Positions 43,734 to 52,190 of a DNA stretch of 64,000 nucleotides are shown here, one piece after another. Every line of letters begins with the position of its first letter. Position 1 is the stretch's first letter. Both the position numbers and the translations under genes were made by a program. The DNA comes from an uncultured Solobacterium sp. GTDB lineage: Bacteria > Bacillota_I > Bacilli_A > Erysipelotrichales > Erysipelotrichaceae. The notes beneath the pieces are model-generated. The model saw nothing but the letters and a program-made list of their open reading frames with translations, was not told where the DNA came from and searched no databases. The stretch covers positions 1 through 64,000 of the forward strand of contig URCJ01000004.1 of assembly GCA_900546285.1 (NCBI GenBank). Reading direction: 5' to 3'.

Positions 43734-44493
43734 AGATTGTAAATTCTCCCACTTTCTTATATCCAATTCTCATATATACACTTGCCGCATCTGGATTATT
43801 GTAGAAAAGACACGGCATTTTATTTTCCTTTAATAAATCATTACTTAACTTAGCCACAAGCTTTGAGGCATAACCCTTTTTACGTTCACTTTCAATTGTT
43901 CCAACCGAAACAATCATTGCCAAACCCTCGCATTCTGCCGTACTAGCGCCAATACTTACGATATTTCCATCTTTATATAAAGCATAATATCTAGCACTCT
44001 TGGGATGTTCCAAATTGTTCTTAATATCTTCAAACTTTAGATGATTACCAAAGATAGATGTTTGTACCAAATGATAAGCCTTCGCCTCATCTAAGCCAAT
44101 TCTTCTAATATCTTCATCATTATTTAAAAATTCTTCATTAACATTTTCAATACTAGCGAAATAGCATGGTTTTCTTACATAGCCTTCAGGAAAGTTAACC
44201 TTAGATAAAACACTAGTTTTGCCATTAAAGTTCATATGGCCATATTCTTCAATCAACTTAGCTACAAAGTCATTATCAAACTCATCACTATTTGACGAAA
44301 TAACCATATTACTTAAATACTTTAGATAGATAGTCTTAATACCCTTTTCATCCTCATCTACCCAAACATCCATAGTTTCACTATCAACCCCAAAGTTTAA
44401 AATATCGCCAATGGCGAACAAATTCATTACCTTATCTAGATATAAATAATCTAATAATTTTCTTGCGTCTTCATTAATACATTTTTTAATCAT
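43726..44493 (-). CDS. GNAT family N-acetyltransferase (two-domain)
   Basis: The product of 255 residues has a C-terminal acetyltransferase fold with VSVGTIESERKKGYASKLVAKLS and CLFYNNPDAASVYMRIGYKKVGEF. The N-terminal 120 residues look like the degenerate GNAT-like half found in this family. TATAAT (44501-44506) ends seven bases before the ATG at 44493 and there is no ribosome binding site, so I start it there (leaderless) instead of the ATG six bases earlier. It is cotranscribed with pcrA. Substrate unknown. Confidence 0.82.
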   Translation of the reverse strand: MIKKCINEDARKLLDYLYLDKVMNLFAIGDILNFGVDSETMDVWVDEDEKGIKTIYLKYLSNMVISSNSDEFDNDFVAKLIEEYGHMNFNGKTSVLSKVNFPEGYVRKPCYFASIENVNEEFLNNDEDIRRIGLDEAKAYHLVQTSIFGNHLKFEDIKNNLEHPKSARYYALYKDGNIVSIGASTAECEGLAMIVSVGTIESERKKGYASKLVAKLSNDLLKENKMPCLFYNNPDAASVYMRIGYKKVGEFTICG

Positions 44494-44547
44494 GCACATT
44501 ATTATACAACAGTTTTAATTGTTGGCTTGATGTTATAAAATTGTCTT

Positions 44548-45399
44548 ATGTTATACAGTGAAAATATTAAAGATTATTATCTTTTAGATGCAGGTGACTG
44601 TGAGAAACTTGAAGTTTGGGGTCCCTACATTTTAAGAAGACCAGATCCAATGGCTATCTGGAAGAAACAAAAACCTGAGCTTTGGGATAAAGCTGACGCT
44701 ATCTACCATCGTTCTAAGACTGGTGGTGGTTATTGGGAATTTAAGAAGAAACTACCTGAAAAATGGCATATTCATTATAAAGACCTAACTTTTAAAGTAT
44801 CGCCAACCAATTTTAAACACACTGGAATCTTTCCAGAACAAGCTGCCAATTGGGACTTTATTTACGATAAGTTAAAAGATAGACCTGATGCTAAGGTATT
44901 GAATTTATTTGCCTACTCTGGTGCAGCAACAACAGTTGCCGCAAGTGCTGGCATTAGTGAAGTAGTCCATGTTGATGCTTCTAAGGGTATGGTTGAATGG
45001 GCTAAGGAAAACAGAGACCTATCTAACTTACAAAATACATGCATTAGATATATCGTTGAAGATTGTCTAAAGTTCATGAAAAGAGAAGTTAGAAGAGGAA
45101 GAAAATACGATGGCATTATCATGGACCCACCTTCTTATGGTAGAGGTCCAAACAATGAAATTTTCAAGTTTGAGGAACAAATTGGACCATTAATTGAAGA
45201 AGCTGCCAAACTATTAAGTGATGACCCACTATTTTTAATCGTTAATACTTATACAACAGGCTATTCTTGTACAACCATCGAGAATGTACTTAGAAGTTAT
45301 TTAGATGGTCCATTACCACTAGGTCAAGAAATAGGTGTCAAGATGAAAGACATCGACTTCTTCTTACCATGTGGCTTTACAACAAGGTGGACCAAATGA
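44548..45399 (+). CDS. Class I SAM-dependent methyltransferase, RlmI/RlmK-like
   Basis: The 283-residue methyltransferase has FPEQAANWDFI, the SAM loop NLFAYSGAATTVAASAG, an acidic strand end VVHVDASKGMVEWA and the catalytic IMDPPSYGRGP. These match the RlmI/RlmK group of 23S rRNA methyltransferases but lack an N-terminal PUA domain. The downstream gene is an RluA-type pseudouridine synthase (ATGA overlap), which supports an RNA modification role. TAAAAT (44536-44541) ends six bases before the ATG, and no Shine-Dalgarno is seen. Confidence 0.88.
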   Translation: MLYSENIKDYYLLDAGDCEKLEVWGPYILRRPDPMAIWKKQKPELWDKADAIYHRSKTGGGYWEFKKKLPEKWHIHYKDLTFKVSPTNFKHTGIFPEQAANWDFIYDKLKDRPDAKVLNLFAYSGAATTVAASAGISEVVHVDASKGMVEWAKENRDLSNLQNTCIRYIVEDCLKFMKREVRRGRKYDGIIMDPPSYGRGPNNEIFKFEEQIGPLIEEAAKLLSDDPLFLIVNTYTTGYSCTTIENVLRSYLDGPLPLGQEIGVKMKDIDFFLPCGFTTRWTK

Positions 45400-46052
45400 A
45401 ATTAAAGGTAATCTATGAAGACAATCATTTGTTGGTAGTAGATAAGCCAATAAATGTACCAATGCAGCTAGATAGTTCTAATGATTTAGATCTACTTACA
45501 ATGTGCAAGGATTATCTAAAAGAAAAATACAACAAACCAGGTAATGTCTATTGTGCTTTGTTACATAGACTAGATAGACCGGTAAGTGGTGTTTGTATCT
45601 TTGCGAAAACTAGTAAAGCTGCCTCAAGATTATCTAGCGATATTCAAGCACATAAGTTTAAGAAAGAATATCTAGCAGTAGTCTATGATAATGGTCTAGA
45701 TGATAAAGGTATTTTTGAAGATAAGCTCTTAAAAGACGAGAAGACCAATATGGTAAAGGTTGATAAAAAAGGTAAGGATGCTAAGTTAGATTATCAAGTA
45801 CTTAAAAGAAAAGATAATCTAGCCTTAGTAAAAGTCAATCTGCATACTGGTAGATCTCATCAAATAAGAGTACAGTTCTCAAGCCGTAATCACCCACTAT
45901 GGGGAGATCAACGTTACAACAAGGATGCTAAAGTAGGACAACAAATTGCCCTACACTCATATAGACTAACAATCACTCATCCTGTAACGAAAGAAAAAAT
46001 GACTTTTGTGTGTGATACCGATAGAGTTCCTTTTAAGGAGGTTAAACAATGA
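45396..46052 (+). CDS. RluA family pseudouridine synthase
   Basis: The 218-residue enzyme has the catalytic motif LLHRLDRPVSG with the nucleophilic Asp, KEYLAVV and the closing HTGRSHQIRVQF, all typical of RluA-family pseudouridine synthases. No S4 domain is present. I start it at 45396, where the ATG overlaps the methyltransferase stop and has AAGGTGGA upstream; the longer frame is read-through of the previous gene. The target uridine is not predictable. Confidence 0.9.
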   Translation: MKLKVIYEDNHLLVVDKPINVPMQLDSSNDLDLLTMCKDYLKEKYNKPGNVYCALLHRLDRPVSGVCIFAKTSKAASRLSSDIQAHKFKKEYLAVVYDNGLDDKGIFEDKLLKDEKTNMVKVDKKGKDAKLDYQVLKRKDNLALVKVNLHTGRSHQIRVQFSSRNHPLWGDQRYNKDAKVGQQIALHSYRLTITHPVTKEKMTFVCDTDRVPFKEVKQ

Positions 46053-47104
46053 CGGTGAAGAAAAAGAAAAGAAGATTAAACGGACGTTTCATTGCCCTGG
46101 TATGTGTTGTGTTATTGATTGGGCTATCTATCTACAAGATTCCTCATTTCATCAATACCAACAAACTAGAAGCATTAGGTTATGATGACACTGCAATCAG
46201 CGCTATTTATAAAAAAGGTCTACGTAAAGATATCTTAAAGAATGAATATTATAGTGATTATCTAAATAGCGAAGTTTCTAATGATTCATTTAATAAGAAG
46301 TATCTAAGACTATATACAATGTGTGATTATTTAGATGAATCATATTTTGAATTATATGAATCTTTAAAGGAAAAGAAAGAATATACTGATGAAGAATTAG
46401 AATTATTATTCGCTAACTTAAAAGATTATGATTTAAAACCATTATTCGTCTTTGAAAAATTAGATTCAATCGAAGATTATATTGATGATTGTCTAAGACA
46501 TGAGAACTCAGAAAATAGTTTCACAGTAAGTGGTGATTATCTAAAACCATATGAGAATGTAATTAACGTAAGTGATCCTGAAAGTATTGAAACTTATGTT
46601 TCTACTAAATCTTATATCGGTGAATACGAACCAGTAAAAAGAGTGGAAATCAATTCGCTTCATGCGGTACCTGGTGTAGAACTTGAATCAAGAGCCTTAT
46701 TAGCTTATACCGAAATGTGTGAAGCAATTAGAAAAGAAGATTTAAGCATGGCCATCTATGCATATCAAGGCTATATCTCTTATGAAAAACAGAAACAACT
46801 TCATATTGATGATGATGTAAATTTCGAAGCAGGTTATAGTGATATGCAAACAGGACTAGCTGTTTATGTCCTAGCTAGTGAAAACCCTAAGGCTAGTGCT
46901 TTCAAGGATTGTAAAGTATATACATGGCTACAACAACATGCCCATGAATACGGCTTCATTCAAAGATTCCCAGAAGGAAAATCAGCATTCACAGCCCATA
47001 GCGAAGTACCTAATATGTATCGTTATGTCGGTGTTGATTTAGCTACTAAGATCTATGAAAGTGGCTTAAGCTTTGATGAATATTACTTCAACTATATGCA
47101 ATAA
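46049..47104 (+). CDS. VanY-like (M15B) membrane-anchored protein that has lost its catalytic residues
   Basis: The 351-residue protein has a basic N-terminus, one transmembrane helix (about 13-30) and an extracytoplasmic part whose last 130 residues align with D-alanyl-D-alanine carboxypeptidases of the VanY type. The framework is kept: QGYISYEKQ, AGYSDMQTGLAV, WLQQHAHEYGFIQRFPEGK and YRYVG. The active site is not. The usual SEHxxGLAVD is SDMQTGLAVY (zinc His is Met266, Asp is Tyr273), EPWHYRYVG is VPNMYRYVG (Glu and second His gone), and the Arg of GYRS is Ile. It cannot be a zinc peptidase and may bind peptidoglycan instead. It overlaps rluA by 4 nt and keeps an open frame. Confidence 0.85.
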   Translation: MTVKKKKRRLNGRFIALVCVVLLIGLSIYKIPHFINTNKLEALGYDDTAISAIYKKGLRKDILKNEYYSDYLNSEVSNDSFNKKYLRLYTMCDYLDESYFELYESLKEKKEYTDEELELLFANLKDYDLKPLFVFEKLDSIEDYIDDCLRHENSENSFTVSGDYLKPYENVINVSDPESIETYVSTKSYIGEYEPVKRVEINSLHAVPGVELESRALLAYTEMCEAIRKEDLSMAIYAYQGYISYEKQKQLHIDDDVNFEAGYSDMQTGLAVYVLASENPKASAFKDCKVYTWLQQHAHEYGFIQRFPEGKSAFTAHSEVPNMYRYVGVDLATKIYESGLSFDEYYFNYMQ

Positions 47105-47105
47105 G

Positions 47106-47150
47106 AAAAGGAGGTTACCCATAATATCAAGAATTATGGATACCTCTTTT
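47106..47150. terminator. Bidirectional terminator between convergent genes
   Basis: AAAAGGAGGTTACCCATAAT pairs with ATTATGGATACCTCTTTT (two mismatches), T-rich on both sides, between the VanY-like gene and the lipoprotein gene. Confidence 0.85.
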
Positions 47151-48354
47151 ATTTTGCAATCGCAATACTATCTGTTCCAAGGAACAATTCCTTAGCGCTA
47201 TTAAGATTATCAATAGTATCAAAATTAGAATAGATACCAGTAATAATAGAATCTTGAACAAATAAGACACTTGGATAATTACCTAATTCTCCACTATCTA
47301 AGAATTTAGGAATCTTGTTCATAATAGAAGCTAAAGGAGCTTTTAATTCATCCGCAATCTTTTCATTATCCGTATCGCTTGTATTAATCACAAAGACTTT
47401 AATATCCTTATTAGTTTCATAAAAAGAATTAATAGTATTAATTAATTCTTCATCATAAGCACTCATCATAATAAAAGCTATCTTATCTTTTGTATAATCA
47501 ACATTAAAATCTATTTCACTTCTAAAATTAGATTCATCATTATATTGATTATTGAAATCAAAAGTTTGGCCAATATGTTTCAAAGTTAAATAAGTAGTCT
47601 TTTCATCATTATCCAAAGACACTAACTTGTTGTACTTATCTTCATCAATATCATTTTTCACATCATCAACAGTTCTAAGATAGTCAAATATCGATTTTCC
47701 ATCTTCTGTAGTTAATAAGTTGATATCAAACTTGGTATTAAACGCGAATTCATATAATGACTCAAAATCTTCCTTATCAATCGTACCCACATTACACCAA
47801 GTCATCTTACCCTTATTAAAGAAGAAATATGTAGGAGTCGCATTAAAACTATAGTTTTGGCTCATATAATCATTAAGTTTTTCATTTTTGATAGTAATAA
47901 GCTCATTAGGATTATTATGTTCAACGCCTATTTCCTTATAAAAAGCTGAAATGCTATCTATATCACCATTCACGAAGTAAGTAATAAAAGTTACATCACT
48001 ATGATTAGACACAATATAAGGATTATTATTCAAGGCCTGTTCCTTACAATGGCTACAATATATTGATACTACTTCAATAACTAATTTAGAATTCTTATAA
48101 TCACTTAATTTAACAACATCACCATCAATAGTATCTAAATTATAATCAGGTAAATCCTTACCAAGATTCTTTAAAGTCGTATTTTCTACATCTAGGCCAT
48201 TATTAACATCCTTCAACAAAGACTTTGTATCCGCATTTAAAAAGTCAAAGAGATTTCCGTCTTTAACTGGTTCAATATATGTAACTGTATTACTTACTTG
48301 TTCATTTGAACAGCCAAACAAGATAAGTAATAAAACTAAAATAATATTCTTCAT
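47149..48354 (-). CDS. TlpA-like lipoprotein with one active and one degenerate thioredoxin domain
   Basis: The 401-residue lipoprotein has the lipobox LFGC (Cys15). The first domain (about 65-205) is TlpA-like, with LPDYNLDTIDGDVVKLSDY and VSIYCSHCKEQAL, a CxxC redox site. The second (about 255-395) has the same layout, but the position expected for CxxC reads MMSAYDEEL, so it is redox-inactive. Its role is likely disulfide reduction outside the membrane, with the second domain binding a partner. It overlaps the patatin stop codon by one base and is cotranscribed with it. Confidence 0.8.
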   Translation of the reverse strand: MKNIILVLLLILFGCSNEQVSNTVTYIEPVKDGNLFDFLNADTKSLLKDVNNGLDVENTTLKNLGKDLPDYNLDTIDGDVVKLSDYKNSKLVIEVVSIYCSHCKEQALNNNPYIVSNHSDVTFITYFVNGDIDSISAFYKEIGVEHNNPNELITIKNEKLNDYMSQNYSFNATPTYFFFNKGKMTWCNVGTIDKEDFESLYEFAFNTKFDINLLTTEDGKSIFDYLRTVDDVKNDIDEDKYNKLVSLDNDEKTTYLTLKHIGQTFDFNNQYNDESNFRSEIDFNVDYTKDKIAFIMMSAYDEELINTINSFYETNKDIKVFVINTSDTDNEKIADELKAPLASIMNKIPKFLDSGELGNYPSVLFVQDSIITGIYSNFDTIDNLNSAKELFLGTDSIAIAK

Positions 48355-49205
48355 TATTTAATTAATTTGTAGATTTCTTCCCTACTAGCTTCCATATCCT
48401 TACGACCTAGTTCATATAAAGCGATAAGATCTTTTTTATCGCCCTTTAGTCTAGTAACATTAACAGTCTCTGTAGGATAACGATATAAGGCATGACCATC
48501 TTTCTCTAAATTCTCAATAAGTTCGATTTGTTTATTATAGTTAAGATGTCTATTTTTATAATCAACACTGATTTCAGGACAATCCTTATACTTATTCTTC
48601 ATAAGATTCACAATAAATGGCTTAGCAGGTTTTCTAACATAGTCATATGGCTTAGTTGTGATAATCAAATGATCACTGCAGCCATCCTTAACAGCTTCTT
48701 CGATTGGAATCATCTTAGTGATACCACCATCTAAATACTTATGACCATTAACCACAATAGGCTTACCAAGAATAGGAAGTGAACAAGCAGCCTTCAATAA
48801 GTCCATGTTCATATCCTTTAAATCAACATAAATAGTCTCGCCCTTTTCCATATCATAGACACCATATCTAGCTAATGTTTTAGTCTTACCAATGATGTCC
48901 TTGATATCAAAGTGTAAACCATCTCTTAGAAAATGTGAAAATAGATACTCATACCCAACAAAATTTCCTTCCCTTAATAAAGATCTAATTCCCACAAGTG
49001 ATGGATGGGCAATAATTTCTGTTGCCATCTCAAAAAGAAAATGCTCATTTTTCATTAAAAAAGATGTTAGGTGAACTGCACCTGTAGAAATACCATAGGC
49101 ATAATCAAATTCAATCCCCTCATCTATAAGCCAAGATAAACATCCGGCAGTGTAGGCGCCACGCATTCCGCCGCCTTCTAATACTAAAGATACTTTTTTA
49201 CTCAT
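48354..49205 (-). CDS. Patatin-like phospholipase (RssA/YjjU type)
   Basis: The 283-residue hydrolase has the oxyanion loop EGGGMRGAYTAG, nucleophile motif GISTGAVH (Ser) and the catalytic Asp in YLDGGI. The whole is a bacterial patatin with a cytoplasmic location because no signal peptide is present. It should cleave acyl esters of phospholipids. The upstream sequence has TTGCAC-N17-TAAAAT ending six bases before the ATG with no ribosome binding site, one of the clearest leaderless promoters in the window. Confidence 0.9.
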   Translation of the reverse strand: MSKKVSLVLEGGGMRGAYTAGCLSWLIDEGIEFDYAYGISTGAVHLTSFLMKNEHFLFEMATEIIAHPSLVGIRSLLREGNFVGYEYLFSHFLRDGLHFDIKDIIGKTKTLARYGVYDMEKGETIYVDLKDMNMDLLKAACSLPILGKPIVVNGHKYLDGGITKMIPIEEAVKDGCSDHLIITTKPYDYVRKPAKPFIVNLMKNKYKDCPEISVDYKNRHLNYNKQIELIENLEKDGHALYRYPTETVNVTRLKGDKKDLIALYELGRKDMEASREEIYKLIK

Positions 49206-49211
49206 GTTTTA

Positions 49212-49246
49212 ATTTTAGTCTCACTTAAGTTTTTGTGCAATATAAT
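49212..49246. promoter_or_regulatory. Divergent leaderless promoters of patatin and rhomboid genes
   Basis: Patatin: minus strand TTGCAC (49240-49235), 17-bp spacer, TAAAAT (49217-49212), six bases, ATG. Rhomboid: plus strand TATAAT (49241-49246), six bases, ATG. The 47-bp gap holds both promoters back to back, and neither leaves room for a 5' leader. Confidence 0.6.
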
Positions 49247-49252
49247 AAGGGC

Positions 49253-49810
49253 ATGAGAAAACTTAAAATATATTTTAATGCGCCAATAACGCTAACATTC
49301 ACACTTATTTGTTTCCTAGCATTATTCTTACAAATGATAACTAACGGTGATAGTACGGTATTATTATTTTCTACCTACTCGTCATCTTTATTAGATCCAT
49401 TAACTTATGTAAGATTAATAGGACACATCTTCGGTCATGCTGACTTTGATCATTTAATCAGTAATATGATTTATATCTTATTACTAGGACCAATGTTAGA
49501 AGAAAAATACCACGACCGTCTAATCATTGTCATCATAGTTACCGCTCTAGTTACCGGCATCTGTAACAATATCTTCCAACCTGGTGTAATGTTACTTGGA
49601 GCGAGTGGTGTTGTCTTTGCGTTTATCTTGCTTGCTTCTATAACTGGAAAAGATAGGGGCATCCCTATTACTCTAATATTAGTTGCGATATTGTGGATTG
49701 GTGGTGAAGTTACTTCAATGCTTACAGTAACTGACTCAATCTCCCACATCACCCACATCATTGGTGGCCTTGTTGGTGGTGCAATTGGTTTATTCTTTAA
49801 GAATAATTAA
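49253..49810 (+). CDS. Rhomboid family intramembrane serine protease
   Basis: The 185-residue membrane protein has about six helices. The GHADFDHLISNMIYILLLG block belongs to helix 2, GASGVVFAF carries the catalytic Ser, and SHITHIIGGLVGG carries the catalytic His. It should cleave transmembrane substrates. I start it at the ATG at 49253; an in-frame GTG 18 bases earlier would lie upstream of the predicted transcription start. Leaderless expression is likely. Confidence 0.9.
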   Translation: MRKLKIYFNAPITLTFTLICFLALFLQMITNGDSTVLLFSTYSSSLLDPLTYVRLIGHIFGHADFDHLISNMIYILLLGPMLEEKYHDRLIIVIIVTALVTGICNNIFQPGVMLLGASGVVFAFILLASITGKDRGIPITLILVAILWIGGEVTSMLTVTDSISHITHIIGGLVGGAIGLFFKNN

Positions 49811-50065
49811 TTATTTACGATAATAACGATAATAAGCTTCATCCTTATCATTATCGATATAAGTGCCTTCTTCCTTAAAAACGAAGAAGGTTTTTTCATT
49901 ATATAAGTCTTTAAAATCTTCTAAAGTCAACACAAAAGAAGTTCCCTCTCTATAAACATAAATCTTATCTTTCTTTAAGATATAACGATCCTTTTTATTA
50001 GTAGTAAGTACTTCCTTATCTTTTAAAGACAATAATACTTCAGTAAATGTTTCTAATTTTTCCAT
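49811..50065 (-). CDS. Small hypothetical protein
   Basis: The 84-residue soluble protein is rich in Lys, Glu, Asp and Tyr, with no Cys and no hydrophobic helix. The order (helix, strands YILKKDKIYVYREG and SFVLTLEDF, then a Tyr-rich tail) suggests a small beta fold. It begins 5 nt after the acetyltransferase stop and ends next to the convergent rhomboid stop. I do not recognise a family. Confidence 0.65.
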   Translation of the reverse strand: MEKLETFTEVLLSLKDKEVLTTNKKDRYILKKDKIYVYREGTSFVLTLEDFKDLYNEKTFFVFKEEGTYIDNDKDEAYYRYYRK

Positions 50066-50070
50066 AATAA

Positions 50071-50523
50071 CTATAATTTAAAGCGAAATATACACTTAAA
50101 TCTATCTCCTTTTTCATACAACTCATGATCATAGGGAATTTGAGCTATCTCAACAAGCTTACCCCCTAATCTTTTTAACGTTTTATAAGAAGCATCATTA
50201 TCAGGATTACAAGTAATGATTAACTCTTTCATCCCAAATTCCTCTTTTGCGATTTTAAACAAAACCTTACAAGCATAATAAGCATAATGATGACCCCTAT
50301 ATGACTCTTTGATATTGTAACCAACATTACCATAATAGTACATAAAACCATCATTCTTTAACCTTAGGTCGCATTTGCCGGTTTTAAAACCTGACACATA
50401 TATATCATAAAAGACTGTAGGAACTCCATCAAAAGAGGTCTTCTCAGAGACCCTAGCCCTTTCGACTAAATCAACAATTTCGCCCTTATATAAGCGTTTT
50501 TTTCTATCTAACAAACCCAACAT
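50071..50523 (-). CDS. GNAT family N-acetyltransferase
   Basis: The 150-residue protein has a GNAT core with YNIKESYRGHHYAYYACKVLF as the acetyl-CoA region and IITCNPDNDASYKTLKRLGG near the end, which resembles the RimJ/RimL-like group. TATAAT lies ten bases upstream of the ATG with AAGAAG between, so the leader is at most a few bases. It shares a 26-bp gap with the divergent GH2 gene. Substrate unknown. Confidence 0.82.
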   Translation of the reverse strand: MLGLLDRKKRLYKGEIVDLVERARVSEKTSFDGVPTVFYDIYVSGFKTGKCDLRLKNDGFMYYYGNVGYNIKESYRGHHYAYYACKVLFKIAKEEFGMKELIITCNPDNDASYKTLKRLGGKLVEIAQIPYDHELYEKGDRFKCIFRFKL

Positions 50524-50549
50524 CTTCTTTTTAATTATATAATGAAATC

Positions 50550-52190
50550 ATGTTAGAGTATCCTCGTCCCCAATTTAAAAGAACATCATTTCATTGTCTA
50601 AACGGACAATGGACATTAAATAATAAGCCTATAATAGTCCCTTATCCTAAGGAGTCTCTTTTATCTATGTATCCAATCAAGGAACATGAAGATAAATTAG
50701 TTTATATTAAGGAATTTGACTTTAATGATGATTTAACAGACAAAAGACTAATACTTCATTTTGGGGCTGTAGACAATAAGGCTTTAGTATATTTAAACGA
50801 TCATTTTATTGGTGAACATATTGGTGGCTATTTAGCCTTTATCTTCGATATTACAGATTATATAAGTAATCACAATATCTTAAGAGTCGAAGTCAGTGAT
50901 AACACCGACACCTTCTATCCATACGGCAAACAATCAAACAAACCAAGTGGCATGTGGTATACAAGTATCTCTGGCATTTGGAAAACCGTATGGATGGAAA
51001 CAGTACCTACAAAAGAAGAAATAAGATCAATCAAGATTGATACCACGATCGATTCAATCGACTTCTATGTAGATACTGATAATGAATACTGCATCAGCAT
51101 TACCTTCGATGAAGACACGGTTGCCTATATCTCTAAATCACAGCACTTACATGTTGATTTAAAAAATATCAAATACCAAAATTGGACAATTAAACAACCT
51201 GTCTTATATACCGTTACAATCAAAACTAATTATGATACCGTGCAGACCTATGTTGGCATCAGAGAAATAGGTGTTGAAACTATCAACAATCATAAATATC
51301 TATGTTTAAATAAGGAACCTATATATCTAAATGGTGTCTTAGACCAGGGCTACTTCAGTGATGGTATCTATTCACCTAAGGATACTAAAGAATATTTAAA
51401 CGATATAAGAAGAATGAAAGAACTAGGCTTTAATATGCTTAGAAAACATATCAAAGTAGAAGATGAAGCATTCTATTATTATTGTGACAAAGAAGGTATG
51501 TTAGTCATGCAAGACATGGTCAACAGTGGTGATGTTAACTTCCTTAAGAACATCTTCTTACCAACCATCGGTTTTGTGACCAGAAATGACAACATTAATG
51601 TCGATGAAGCTAGATTGAATTTCTTTATCGAGCATTCAAAAGAAACAATTAAACAGTTATACAACCACCCATGTATTGTAGCCTGGACCATCTACAATGA
51701 ATCATGGGGCCAACAAAGAAGTAGTCAAGTCTTTAAGGAACTTAAACAATTAGACAAATATAGACCCTTTGATACTTGTTCTGGCTGGTATAAGACCCTT
51801 GACAGTGACTTTGATTCATATCATATCTACTTTAGAAACAAAGTTCTTACAAGTAAGACCAATCAAATACTTTTCTTAAGCGAATACGGCGGTATTAAAA
51901 GACATGTCGAAGGACACACTTTTACTAAACGTAAAGCTAACTATGGCTATGGTTCTTCTAATGACGAAAAAGAATTAACTAATAAACTCATTGATATGTA
52001 TGCCAACATGATTATTCCATCTATTAAAAAGGGACTAGCAGGAAGCGTATTAACTCAATTAAGTGATGTAGAGGAAGAAGAAAATGGACTATATACCTAT
52101 GATCGTATGGTTTGCAAGATCAACAAAAAAAGCATCCAAGAATTGAATGCCTATATATATAGATTATTTAGAGAAACGCTCCTTAAGTGA
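50550..52190 (+). CDS. Glycoside hydrolase family 2 protein
   Basis: The 546-residue enzyme has the GH2 order: sugar-binding beta domain (YPRPQFKRTSFHCLNGQWTL, DITDYISNHNILRVEVSDN), immunoglobulin-like middle, and a TIM barrel. The acid/base Glu is in AWTIYNESWGQ and the nucleophile Glu in LSEYGGI. No signal peptide, so it is cytoplasmic and acts on an imported oligosaccharide. Sequence does not tell beta-galactosidase from glucuronidase or mannosidase. TATAAT ends six bases before the ATG and there is no ribosome binding site. Its last 27 bases overlap the convergent lipase gene. Confidence 0.88.
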   Translation: MLEYPRPQFKRTSFHCLNGQWTLNNKPIIVPYPKESLLSMYPIKEHEDKLVYIKEFDFNDDLTDKRLILHFGAVDNKALVYLNDHFIGEHIGGYLAFIFDITDYISNHNILRVEVSDNTDTFYPYGKQSNKPSGMWYTSISGIWKTVWMETVPTKEEIRSIKIDTTIDSIDFYVDTDNEYCISITFDEDTVAYISKSQHLHVDLKNIKYQNWTIKQPVLYTVTIKTNYDTVQTYVGIREIGVETINNHKYLCLNKEPIYLNGVLDQGYFSDGIYSPKDTKEYLNDIRRMKELGFNMLRKHIKVEDEAFYYYCDKEGMLVMQDMVNSGDVNFLKNIFLPTIGFVTRNDNINVDEARLNFFIEHSKETIKQLYNHPCIVAWTIYNESWGQQRSSQVFKELKQLDKYRPFDTCSGWYKTLDSDFDSYHIYFRNKVLTSKTNQILFLSEYGGIKRHVEGHTFTKRKANYGYGSSNDEKELTNKLIDMYANMIIPSIKKGLAGSVLTQLSDVEEEENGLYTYDRMVCKINKKSIQELNAYIYRLFRETLLK

